NCBI GenBank assembly: GCA_009733745.1
Contig: WNWL01000002.1
Location: 682,001-746,000, forward strand
DNA length: 64,000 nucleotides
Direction: 5' to 3'
Origin: Oceanobacillus sp. HTM 045
GTDB taxonomy: Bacteria; Pseudomonadota; Alphaproteobacteria; Rhodobacterales; Rhodobacteraceae
The position numbers and the translations under genes are program-made. The notes under the pieces are model-generated. The model was given only the letters and a program-made list of their open reading frames with translations, had not been told where the DNA came from and searched no databases. The first letter of the stretch is position 1. Every line of letters begins with the position of its first letter. This document shows, one piece after another, positions 44,701-53,751 of this stretch.

Positions 44701-45207
44701 GCCCGCGGCCTCCTCCAGGATGCGCCGCCGCGCCTTGGGCTTGGCCGAGATCAGCTCGCCGATCTGGCCCTGCCGCACCAGCGATGGCGAATGCGCGCCG
44801 GACGAGGCGTCGGCGAACAGCATCTGCACGTCTCGGGCGCGGACTTCCTTGCCGTTCATCCGGTAGGCCGAGCCGATATCGCGGGTGATGCGGCGCACGA
44901 CCTCCAGCATGTCCTCGTGGTTGAAGGCGGCGGGGGCGAGGCGCTGGGCGTTGTCGATCACCATCGCCACCTCGGCGGAGGCGCGGGCGGGCCGGGTCTG
45001 GCAGCCGGCGAAGATCACGTCCTCCATGCCGCCGCCGCGCATGGCCGAGGGGCGGTTCTCGCCCATCACCCAGCGGAGCGCCTCCAGCAGGTTCGACTTG
45101 CCGCAGCCGTTCGGCCCCACCACGCCGGTGAGACCGGGCGCGATGACCAGCTCCGTCGGATCGACGAAGGACTTGAAGCCGGTGAGCCTGAGCTTCGTGA
45201 ACTGCAC
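41761..45207 (-). CDS. smc: Chromosome segregation ATPase SMC
   Basis: Condensin core subunit of 1148 residues that organises and separates daughter chromosomes. N-terminal ATPase half with Walker A GPNGCGKS (residues 31-38) and the following [17 protein letters not shown]; two long coiled coils rich in Ala, Glu and Arg (about 170-500 and 650-1000); hinge near residues 510-640 ([31 protein letters not shown]). C-terminal half with [44 protein letters not shown] (signature and Walker B). Normal length. Upstream is the DnaA-box hairpin. Confidence 0.96.
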   Translation of the reverse strand: [1148 protein letters not shown]

Positions 45208-45305
45208 GCGATGTTGCCCGTATCCGCACCCCTCACGGGGGCTGCTGCCTCTGTTGGCGAGGATTGTGGGCGCGTGCTCGGCGCGGAGTCAATGGCCCAG
45301 CGGCT

Positions 45306-45341
45306 CATCTAGTGGTTATCCACAGGGGAAACCACTAGATG
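45306..45341. promoter_or_regulatory. DnaA box inside an inverted repeat upstream of smc
   Basis: Perfect 12-base arms CATCTAGTGGTT (45306-45317) and AACCACTAGATG (45330-45341) with a 12-base loop. TTATCCACA, a perfect DnaA box, lies at 45316-45324 across arm and loop. It is 99 bases upstream of the smc start and 28 bases after the dsbA-like stop, so it could be an operator, a terminator stem, or both. Confidence 0.7.
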
Positions 45342-45368
45342 TGTGCCGCGAGGCGGATTGGAGGCAGT

Positions 45369-46079
45369 TCAGAGATGGGAGTCGAGGATCTCGCTGAACT
45401 GCTCGACCGTCATCGCGCCGCTGGCCCTTTCGCCGTTGATGATGAAGGTCGGCGTCGAATCGACCGCGTCCGCCGTGGCGTTGGCCTTGTAGTCCTCGAC
45501 CAGTTGGCGGGCGAAGTCGGGGTCGGAGAAGCAGACGTCGATCCGCTCCTTGGAGACGCCGTTCATGCGCGCGACGTTGCGGATGGCGGCGGCGATGTCG
45601 TCGGCGCGGGTCCAGACCTGCTGCTTGCCGAGGAACTGGTCGATCATCGCGTGGTAGGCGTCTTCGGTGCCGCAGCGCGCGGCCATCGTCGCCCAGAGGC
45701 CGAACTTGTCGAAGAACACCTCGCGGAAGACGAAGCGCACCTTGCCGGTGTCGATGTACTTCTCCTTGATCGCCGGGAAGGTGTGGACGTGGAAGCTGGC
45801 GCAGTGCGGGCAGGTCAGCGAGGCGTACTCGTAGACGGTGACCGGCGCGTCCTCCGCGCCGAGCGCGATGTCGCCGACCAGGAAGGGCGCGTCGGGGGCG
45901 ACAGCCTCTTCCGGCGCCGCCTCGGGGGCGGGCTCGGCAGAGGGTTCTGCGGCGGGTTCGGCTTCCGGCTCGGGCGCGGCCTCGGGGGTCGGGTCCTGCG
46001 CGATCGCGCGGGTGGCGCCGAGGGCCGTGGTGCCGAGAAGGCCCAGAAGCAGGGCGCGGCGGTGTGTTTCGGGGGTCAT
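45369..46079 (-). CDS. DsbA-family thiol-disulfide protein
   Basis: Exported thioredoxin-fold protein of 236 residues. An N-terminal signal peptide (ALLLGLLGTTALGATRAIA) is followed by an Ala/Pro/Glu-rich linker of about 35 residues (TPEAAPEPEAEPAAEPSAEP) and the DsbA domain: APVTVYEYASLTCPHCASFHVHTFPAI with CPHC active site, and later VDSTPTFIINGERASG with the cis-Pro. Closest in style to periplasmic DsbA/Com1-like proteins of alphaproteobacteria. It precedes smc on the same strand and follows dciA by two bases. Confidence 0.92.
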   Translation of the reverse strand: MTPETHRRALLLGLLGTTALGATRAIAQDPTPEAAPEPEAEPAAEPSAEPAPEAAPEEAVAPDAPFLVGDIALGAEDAPVTVYEYASLTCPHCASFHVHTFPAIKEKYIDTGKVRFVFREVFFDKFGLWATMAARCGTEDAYHAMIDQFLGKQQVWTRADDIAAAIRNVARMNGVSKERIDVCFSDPDFARQLVEDYKANATADAVDSTPTFIINGERASGAMTVEQFSEILDSHL

Positions 46080-46081
46080 GC

Positions 46082-46630
46082 TCAGTCTCCGTTCCTGTCC
46101 TTCTCCGCGCCCTTGCGGGCGGCGGCACCTGAATAGATCCGTTCGCCGAGCGCGGTCAGCGCCGCGCGCAGCTCCTCGTTCCTAACGCTGGCGGCCAGCG
46201 ATTCCGCCTTTTCGCGCGCCACCGGGTCGGGCCGGGCCTCCGGCACGAAGCCGGCGGCGGGCTCGGCGAAGCCGCCGGCGCCTGCCTTGCGCGTGAATTC
46301 CTGGGTGACCTTCACGCGCGAGACGGCAGCGTAGCCGTAGAAGCGGTTGACCCGCTCGATGATCCGCGCGCTCTGATGGCTGACCTGCGGGGCGTGGGCG
46401 CTGTCGGTCGCGATGACGAGCGTCGCGCCGAGGCCGGAGCCGCCGCGTTTCGCCGAGTAGCTGACCTTCACCGGGCGGCAGGTGCCGGCGAGTTCCGGGC
46501 CGACGACCTCGCGCCACTTGAGCAGCACGTCCGGCTCGGCGAAGCCGTGCCGGCCGCTCGCCTGCCCGACCTTGCGGCGGACGGCGGAGAATGCCTGCCG
46601 GAAGCGTCCCGCCCCCTGCCTGTCGCGCAT
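46082..46630 (-). CDS. dciA: DciA-family protein (DUF721)
   Basis: A 182-residue protein of the DciA/DUF721 family, which loads or helps the replicative helicase DnaB in bacteria that lack DnaC. N-terminal domain FLKWREVVGPELAGTCRPVKVSYS-like (DVLLKWREVVGPELAGTCRPVKVSYSA) and LVIATDSAHAPQVSHQSARIIERVNRFYGY; the rest is low complexity with a charged tail. Divergent from mutY by 50 bases and two bases upstream of the dsbA-like gene. Confidence 0.87.
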   Translation of the reverse strand: MRDRQGAGRFRQAFSAVRRKVGQASGRHGFAEPDVLLKWREVVGPELAGTCRPVKVSYSAKRGGSGLGATLVIATDSAHAPQVSHQSARIIERVNRFYGYAAVSRVKVTQEFTRKAGAGGFAEPAAGFVPEARPDPVAREKAESLAASVRNEELRAALTALGERIYSGAAARKGAEKDRNGD

Positions 46631-46680
46631 CTCGTGCGCCCTCTCCCTGCTGCCGGGTTTCCGGCGTTCGTGAACCTGCT

Positions 46681-47763
46681 ATGTGGCACTTGGAGGCGCG
46701 GAGGGAAAGGCATCTGTTGCGGGATTCGCTGACAAAGACGCGAGCGGGAGAGCTGCTCGGCTGGTACGACGCCCATGCGAGGACGCTACCCTGGCGCGTG
46801 CCGCCGGGGAGCGGGCGGCGGGCCGACCCGTACCGGGTGTGGCTCTCGGAGATCATGCTGCAGCAGACCACGGTCGCGGCGGTGATCCCCTATTTCGACA
46901 GGTTCACCGGGCGCTGGCCCACGGTCGGCGCGCTGGCCGCGGCGCCGCTGGAGGATGTGCTCGCCGCCTGGGCGGGGCTCGGCTACTACGCGCGGGCGCG
47001 CAACCTCCATGCCTGCGCGGTGGCCGTTGCGGCGCGCGGCGGGGTGTTCCCGGACACCGAGGCGGGTCTGCGGGAGTTGCCCGGGATCGGCCCCTATACC
47101 GCGGCGGCGATCGCGGCGATCGCCTTCGACCGGCCCGCGACGGTGGTGGACGGCAACGTGGAGCGGGTGATGGCCCGGCTGCACGCGGTCGGGGAGCCGC
47201 TGCCGGATGCCAAGGCGCGGCTCAGGGAGCTGGCGGCGGAGCTGACGCCCGCGGAGCGGCCCGGCGACTACGCGCAGGCGGTGATGGACCTCGGCGCGAC
47301 GATCTGCACGCCGCGCTCGCCCGCCTGCGGCATCTGCCCGTGGATGGAAGGCTGCGCGGCGCGTCTGGCGGGGATCGCGGCGGAGCTGCCGCGCAAGCGC
47401 GCCAGGGCCGCCAAGCCGGTGCGGGAAGGGGTCGCGTGGCTGGCGCTCGACGCGGCGGGAGGCGTCCACACCGTGCAGCGGGAGGGCAAGGGGCTGCTGG
47501 GCGGGATGCTCGCGGTGCCCACCGGCGGGTGGGACGGCGCCTCCCCCGCCGCGCCCTTCGCCGCGGACTGGGAGGACGCGGGCGAGGTGCGCCACACCTT
47601 CACCCATTTCCACCTGCGGCTGGAGGTGCGCCGGGCCGCCGTACCGGGCAACCGCGGCTGGATGCCGCTGGCCGAAGCGCGCGACGCGATGCCGACGGTC
47701 TTCGCCAAGGTGCTGCGGCTGGCAGGTCAGAGCCCCCGGCGGCCGCCCTTAACCGGCGGCTAG
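46681..47763 (+). CDS. mutY: A/G-specific adenine glycosylase
   Basis: Removes adenine mispaired with 8-oxoG; 360 residues from ATG 46681. Helix-hairpin-helix LPGIGPYTAAAIAAIAF, catalytic helix WLSEIMLQQTTVAAVIPYF, and [4Fe-4S] ligands in CTPRSPACGICPWMEGC (Cx6Cx2Cx5C). The C-terminal NUDIX-like domain (LDAAGGVHTVQREGKGLLGGMLAVPTGGW) reads 8-oxoG. A TTG at 46717 with GGAGGGAAAGG upstream gives LRDSLTKTRAGELLGWYD and is an equally good start. Confidence 0.93.
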   Translation: MWHLEARRERHLLRDSLTKTRAGELLGWYDAHARTLPWRVPPGSGRRADPYRVWLSEIMLQQTTVAAVIPYFDRFTGRWPTVGALAAAPLEDVLAAWAGLGYYARARNLHACAVAVAARGGVFPDTEAGLRELPGIGPYTAAAIAAIAFDRPATVVDGNVERVMARLHAVGEPLPDAKARLRELAAELTPAERPGDYAQAVMDLGATICTPRSPACGICPWMEGCAARLAGIAAELPRKRARAAKPVREGVAWLALDAAGGVHTVQREGKGLLGGMLAVPTGGWDGASPAAPFAADWEDAGEVRHTFTHFHLRLEVRRAAVPGNRGWMPLAEARDAMPTVFAKVLRLAGQSPRRPPLTGG

Positions 47764-47827
47764 GGGATTCGGGCCTAGGCTCCGCGGGCCCGGCATCGCT
47801 GCGCCGGGAGGAACCGGCGAGGCAGGC

Positions 47828-48370
47828 GTGTACGGAATGATCCACAAGGCGGCGCGGGAATACGCGCTCGACCGCTTCGGCCCCGAGGCGTGGGAAGCCA
47901 TCGCAGCGCATTGCGGCTTCGGCAGCGAGCATTTCATCAGCGGCCAGCACTACCCGGACGAGGTGACCGTCTCGCTGATCGGCGCGATCGCCGAGAAGGC
48001 GGGGATCGGCGGCGACGAGATGCTGACCGAGTTCGGCCGGACGTGGGTTCCCTTCACCGCGAAATCCGACTACGCGGCGATCCTCGACATGTCGGGCGAC
48101 GACCTCGTCAGCTTCTTGCGCAACCTCGACATGCTGCACACCAGCGTCGCGGCCAGCATGCCGAAGTCACGGATGCCGTCGCTCGCGGTCGCCCGCGCGG
48201 AGGACGGCGAGATCGAGCTGATCTACCGCTCGCACCGCACCGGGCTCGCACCCTTCGTGCTGGGCCTGCTGGAGGCGCTGATGGACCGCTTCGGCGAGCG
48301 CGGCACGGTGAGCTACGAGCCGGCCGGCGGCGACACCCTGTTCCGCATCGCGCTCGAGCGGGCTGCCTGA
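47828..48370 (+). CDS. H-NOX heme nitric-oxide sensor
   Basis: Heme protein of 180 residues, full-length single H-NOX domain. MYGMIHKAAREYALDRFGPEAWEAI is the usual opening; the axial heme ligand is His104 in RNLDMLHTSV, and Tyr133-Ser135-Arg137 (YRSHR) is the propionate-binding YxSxR motif. No distal Tyr of O2-binding type was picked out, so NO sensing is expected. Start is GTG at 47828. It lies nine bases before the histidine kinase gene, the classical H-NOX/HK pairing. Confidence 0.93.
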   Translation: MYGMIHKAAREYALDRFGPEAWEAIAAHCGFGSEHFISGQHYPDEVTVSLIGAIAEKAGIGGDEMLTEFGRTWVPFTAKSDYAAILDMSGDDLVSFLRNLDMLHTSVAASMPKSRMPSLAVARAEDGEIELIYRSHRTGLAPFVLGLLEALMDRFGERGTVSYEPAGGDTLFRIALERAA

Positions 48371-48379
48371 CGGCCGCGC

Positions 48380-49675
48380 ATGGACTACACGGTCTCCAAA
48401 TTCACGGTCTCTAAAGGGGAGTTCGCACGGCTCTTCCCGGCACATCTGGAGACCGGACCGGACGGCATCATCACCGCGGCCGGCCCGTCGCTGGTGCTGC
48501 ATCTCGGCCGCGACCTCACGGGGGAAGCGGTGCTCGACGTGTTCGAGGTGGTCCGCCCGATCACGGTGACCTCGGCCGGGACGCTGCTGCGGCACGAACA
48601 GACCATTCTGCTGCGCGCGCGGGACCGGCCCCGGCTGACGCTGCAGGGGGTGGTCTACCAGCGCGGCGGGGTATTCGTGTTCCTGATCGCGCACCTGCCC
48701 GCGGTCGACGACCTCGTCGGGGGCGGCAGGGAAGCGGGCGGGCAGTCCAGTGGAGAGGCGGGTGGAGAGGCCGCGCCGAACTACCGGCACACCGATTTCG
48801 CCCCCTTCGACGGGGCGCGCGACCTGTTCCTCGCGGCGCAGATCTGCCGCTCGCTGCTGACCGACGCGCACGAGCTGACCGAGCAGCTCAAGCGCGAGAA
48901 GGCCGCGGCGGTCGCGGCGAACGCGGCCAAGAGCCAGTTCCTCGCCTGCATGAGCCACGAGATCCGGACGCCGCTCAACGGCGTGCTCGGCCTCGCCGCG
49001 CTGCTGGCGCGGAGCGACCTGGACGAGAAGCAGGCGGCGATGCTCGACAGCCTGCGGGAATGCGGGATCAACCTGCTGGGGCTCCTGAACGACATCATCG
49101 ACGTGTCGCGGATGGACGCGGACGTGATGACGCTGGACGAGGACGAGTTCGACCTCGACCGCACCGCCGGGCGGCTGCTCTCGGCCTTCTCGGCGATCTG
49201 CACCGAGAAGGGCCTCGCCTTCCGGATCGATGTCGCGCCGGACCTCGCCGGGGCGCGGCTGGTCGGCGACCGGACCCGGCTGGCGCAGATCCTGAACAAC
49301 CTGGTCTCAAACGCGGTGAAGTTCACCCCGGAGGGGTCGGTCTCGGTGGAGTTCAGCGCCGGGCCGCCTGAGACGCCCGGGGAGACGGTCCTGACCATCG
49401 CGGTGCGCGACACCGGCATCGGCATCGCCCCGGACCGGGTGGAGGCGATTTTCGAGCCGTTCGTGCAGGCCGACGCGGGGATCACCCGGCGGTTCGGCGG
49501 CACCGGGCTCGGGCTCAACATCTGCCGCCGGCTCTGCGAGAAGATGGGCGGCACGATCTCGGTTCAGAGCGCGCCGGGCGCGGGCTCCTGCTTCGAGGTG
49601 CGGCTTCCGCTCCGCCGCGCGGCGGAACGGGGGCTGGCACCGACCGGAGCCGCGTCGCGCCATGCGGCGCTGTAG
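48380..49675 (+). CDS. H-NOX-associated histidine kinase
   Basis: Soluble sensor kinase of 431 residues. Residues 1-110 form the HNOBA-type domain that docks with H-NOX (FARLFPAHLETGPDGIITAAGPSLVLHLG). After a Gly/Ala/Glu linker comes a short coiled coil, the H-box MSHEIRTPLNGVLGLAALLARSD (His193), N-box ILNNLVSNAVKFTPEG and ATP lid VRDTGIGIAPDRVEAIFEPFVQAD ... GGTGLGLNICRRL. No receiver domain is fused and no response regulator lies nearby, so its partner is elsewhere. Confidence 0.9.
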   Translation: MDYTVSKFTVSKGEFARLFPAHLETGPDGIITAAGPSLVLHLGRDLTGEAVLDVFEVVRPITVTSAGTLLRHEQTILLRARDRPRLTLQGVVYQRGGVFVFLIAHLPAVDDLVGGGREAGGQSSGEAGGEAAPNYRHTDFAPFDGARDLFLAAQICRSLLTDAHELTEQLKREKAAAVAANAAKSQFLACMSHEIRTPLNGVLGLAALLARSDLDEKQAAMLDSLRECGINLLGLLNDIIDVSRMDADVMTLDEDEFDLDRTAGRLLSAFSAICTEKGLAFRIDVAPDLAGARLVGDRTRLAQILNNLVSNAVKFTPEGSVSVEFSAGPPETPGETVLTIAVRDTGIGIAPDRVEAIFEPFVQADAGITRRFGGTGLGLNICRRLCEKMGGTISVQSAPGAGSCFEVRLPLRRAAERGLAPTGAASRHAAL

Positions 49676-49738
49676 CGCGGGCAAGCGCGGCGCACCGGCC
49701 GCGCACCGCCCCGCTTTCGGCACATTCGCCTGTCTGGT

Positions 49739-50869
49739 ATGAACACCGCCATGTTCCTGAAAGCGCTGCCCTTCGCCATCTCCCTCCTGCTCGTCCCTGC
49801 CATCGCCGCGGGCGCGGCCTGGGGCGGGTGGTGGCTGCTGGTCGCGCCGCTCTGGGCCTGGGTGGCGATGAGCGTGCTGGACCGGATCATGGGGCTCGAC
49901 ACCTCGAACATGGACCCGGCGACGCAGGACAGCGTGCTGTTCTGGCACCGCGCGGTCACCTGGATCTGGGTGCCGGTGCAGATCGCGCTGATCTACGGCT
50001 GCATCTGGGCCGCGACGCTGCCGGGGCATCTCTCGACCTTCGAGGCGCTGGCGCTGGCCTTCGGCTGCGGCATCGCCACCGGCGGAATCGGCATCACCTA
50101 TGCGCACGAGCTGATCCACCAGCGGAACCGCTGGGAGAAGCGTCTGGGCGAGGTGCTGCTCTGCTCGGTGACCTACGGGCATTTCACGACCGAGCACGTA
50201 TTCGGCCACCACGTCACCGTCGGCACGCCGAAGGACCCGGTGAGCGCGCGGATGGGCGAGAGCATCTACCGGTTCTTCCCGCGCGCCGTCATCGGCTCCT
50301 TCGTCTCGGCCTGGGAGATCGAGCGCGACCGGCTGGCGCGGAAGGGCCGGCCGGTCTGGCACCGCTCCAACCCGTTCTGGCGCTATGCCGCGGGGACGGC
50401 CGTGTTCGTCGCACTCGCCGCCTGGGTCGGCGGCTGGGCAGGCGTGGGGCTCTTCTTCGTGCAGAGCTTCTTCGCCATCCTCCAGCTGGAGGAGGTGAAC
50501 TATGTCGAGCATTACGGGCTGACGCGGAAATATCTCGGCGGGGGCAAGTTCGAGCGGGTCGCGCCGCGCCATTCGTGGAACGCCTCGCACCGCGCGACCA
50601 ACTACCTGCTGATCAACCTGCAGCGCCATTCGGACCACCATTACCGGCCCGACCGGCGCTTCCCGCTGCTGCAGCACTACCCGAGCCGGGAGGCGCCGCA
50701 GCTTCCGTTCGGCTACCCGCTGATGATCATGATCGCGCTGAACCCGCCGCTCTGGATGCGGATGATGAACAAGCGCGTGCGGAAATGGCGCGAGAAGCAC
50801 TATCCCGAGATCGAGGACTGGACGCCCTACGAGACCGGCCGCCACGAGGAACCCGCGGCGGCCGCCTGA
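49739..50869 (+). CDS. alkB: Alkane 1-monooxygenase (AlkB type)
   Basis: Diiron membrane hydroxylase of 376 residues for terminal oxidation of medium-chain alkanes. Histidine boxes: HELIH (residues 123-127), EHVFGHH (152-158), NYVEHYG (254-260) and LQRHSDHH (294-301), exactly the AlkB pattern and distinct from fatty-acid desaturases. About six helices. Rubredoxin and the regulator found with alkB elsewhere are not adjacent. It starts 64 bases after the kinase gene; a functional link with the H-NOX pair is not implied. Confidence 0.93.
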   Translation: MNTAMFLKALPFAISLLLVPAIAAGAAWGGWWLLVAPLWAWVAMSVLDRIMGLDTSNMDPATQDSVLFWHRAVTWIWVPVQIALIYGCIWAATLPGHLSTFEALALAFGCGIATGGIGITYAHELIHQRNRWEKRLGEVLLCSVTYGHFTTEHVFGHHVTVGTPKDPVSARMGESIYRFFPRAVIGSFVSAWEIERDRLARKGRPVWHRSNPFWRYAAGTAVFVALAAWVGGWAGVGLFFVQSFFAILQLEEVNYVEHYGLTRKYLGGGKFERVAPRHSWNASHRATNYLLINLQRHSDHHYRPDRRFPLLQHYPSREAPQLPFGYPLMIMIALNPPLWMRMMNKRVRKWREKHYPEIEDWTPYETGRHEEPAAAA

Positions 50870-50891
50870 GCGTGCCGACTACTCGGCGACG

Positions 50892-52406
50892 CTATTCAGC
50901 TACGGTGACCCGGCCTTCCGCCTCCGGCGCGACCGTGCCCGCCTGCTCGATATGGCGGATCACCTGCGCGACCATCAACTCGCCCGCGTTGGCGTCGACG
51001 ATCGCCGGGGCGCCGGCGAACATCGAATAGCCGTCGCCGCCGCGGGCCATGAAGTCGTTGGTCGCGAGGCGGTAGGTCTTCGACAGGTCGAGCGGCTCGC
51101 CGCCGACCGAGGCGGAGACGACGCGCTCGCCGGCGGGCTTCTCCGGGTCGTAGACGAAGGCCATGCCGGAGATGTGCGGGAAGCGGCCCGCGCCGTCCTC
51201 GATACCGCTGACGCCATGCTCCAGCGCGGCGGCGAGCGCGGCGCCGTCGATCTCGATCACCACGGTGCGGTTGCCGAAGGGCAGTTCCGTCTGCATGTCG
51301 CGGCGGGTCAGCACGGTGCCGGCGTCGTAGGTCCGGTCGCCGCGGATGCCGCCGCCATTGGTCAGCGCGACGTCGGCGCCGGTGGCCATGCGCATCGCGT
51401 CGGCGATCAGGTTGCCGAGGCCGGTCTCGCCCGAGCGGACGGAGGTGCGGCGGCTGTCGAGCATCGCCTCGGTGGTGCCGATCTCGATGTCGAGTTCGGC
51501 GGAGAGGCGCGCCTCGTACTCGCCGACCTTCGCGGCGACGTCCGGGTCGGCCGCCGCGCCGGTGGTGTTGATCAGCTCGAACGAGGGGGTCCAGACCAGT
51601 TCCGGCCCGCTGCGGCCCTCGACCATGTCCATGGTCACGGTGATGACGGTGACGAACTCGGCCTGGCTGCCGCTCTCGACCAGCACCGGGCCGCCCTCGT
51701 GGCGCACGGCGAGGATGTGGTCGTCGCCCGAGAGGATCAGGTCGGCATCGCCCGCGGCGAAGAGGGCCGCGTCCTCGGCGAGGTCGGTATGGGCGAGCGC
51801 GACGATGAAATCGGCCCCGGCCTCGCGCAGCTCGGCGGCCTTGGCGGCGGCGACCTCGACCGGGTCGGAGAAGGTCACGTCGCCGGGGGAGGACTTGTAG
51901 GCGGTGCCGGCGGTGGTCAGGCCGAACATGCCGATGGTGTAGCCGCCGGCCTCGATCATCAGGTGGTCAGTGACGCCGTCGATCAGCGAGCCGTCGGGCT
52001 CCAGCGCGTTCGAGGAGAGGACCGGGAAGTCCGCCTCGGCGATGCGGGCGCGGGTCACGTCCGGCCCGAAGTCGAACTCGTGGTTGCCGAGCACCATCGC
52101 GTCGAGGCCGACCATGTTCAGCAGGTCGATCATGTGCGCGCCGCGGTCGAAGCTGGACAGCAGCGACGGCGAGATCGTGTCGCCGCCATTGGTCACGATC
52201 ACCGTGCCGCCCGCCTCGCGCAGCTCGTTGACCACGGCGGCCAGCCGGGCCGGGCCGCCGGCGTAGCCGGTGCCTTCCATCCGGTCGAGATCGTTCACAT
52301 GCACGAAGGTCACGGTCACCGGCTCGGCCCAGGCCGTGGTCGAGGCCGTGGTGGCAATCGTGGCCGCCCAGAAGAGTGCCGCTATCGCGAGGAGAAGTCG
52401 CCGCAT
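50892..52406 (-). CDS. Secreted 5'-nucleotidase/metallophosphatase
   Basis: Periplasmic enzyme of 504 residues that releases nucleosides from nucleotides. Signal peptide (MRRLLLAIAALFWAATIATTA...AWA), then metallophosphatase domain with VTFVHVNDLDRMEG (usual Asp/His replaced around DxH), GDTISPSLLSSFDRG, VLGNHEFDFG and ALAHTDLAEDAALF. The C-terminal 5'-nucleotidase domain carries LTNGGGIRGDRTYDAG and NDFMARGGDGYSMF. The first metal motif reads HVNDLDR rather than HTNDxHG. It is convergent with alkB. Confidence 0.92.
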   Translation of the reverse strand: MRRLLLAIAALFWAATIATTASTTAWAEPVTVTFVHVNDLDRMEGTGYAGGPARLAAVVNELREAGGTVIVTNGGDTISPSLLSSFDRGAHMIDLLNMVGLDAMVLGNHEFDFGPDVTRARIAEADFPVLSSNALEPDGSLIDGVTDHLMIEAGGYTIGMFGLTTAGTAYKSSPGDVTFSDPVEVAAAKAAELREAGADFIVALAHTDLAEDAALFAAGDADLILSGDDHILAVRHEGGPVLVESGSQAEFVTVITVTMDMVEGRSGPELVWTPSFELINTTGAAADPDVAAKVGEYEARLSAELDIEIGTTEAMLDSRRTSVRSGETGLGNLIADAMRMATGADVALTNGGGIRGDRTYDAGTVLTRRDMQTELPFGNRTVVIEIDGAALAAALEHGVSGIEDGAGRFPHISGMAFVYDPEKPAGERVVSASVGGEPLDLSKTYRLATNDFMARGGDGYSMFAGAPAIVDANAGELMVAQVIRHIEQAGTVAPEAEGRVTVAE

Positions 52407-52516
52407 CGTCAGGTCCCCCTGTCACAGAATCGTCGTGATGATGGGCCGTGGCCGCGCCCGGCGCAATCGGGTCGGCGCCCGATCACGGCACTCGAACTAC
52501 GCGCGCGAAGGCGCAC

Positions 52517-52549
52517 AGAAAAATGACGGCCCCGGGGGTTGATCGGGGC
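52517..52549 (-). terminator. Terminator of ccrM
   Basis: CGGCCCC / GGGGCCG stem (52525-52531/52543-52549) followed on the minus strand by TCATTTTTC. Confidence 0.8.
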
Positions 52550-52592
52550 CGCCAGGCGGGAACCGCAGGGGTTCCGGGCAGATTGAACGGTG

Positions 52593-53749
<1,157 letters not shown>

Positions 53750-53751
<2 letters not shown>

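Noticed and set aside
41878-45312. 1144-codon open frame on the plus strand.
   Set aside because: It is the antisense of smc in a GC-rich gene; residues are repetitive and the minus strand encodes a complete SMC protein.
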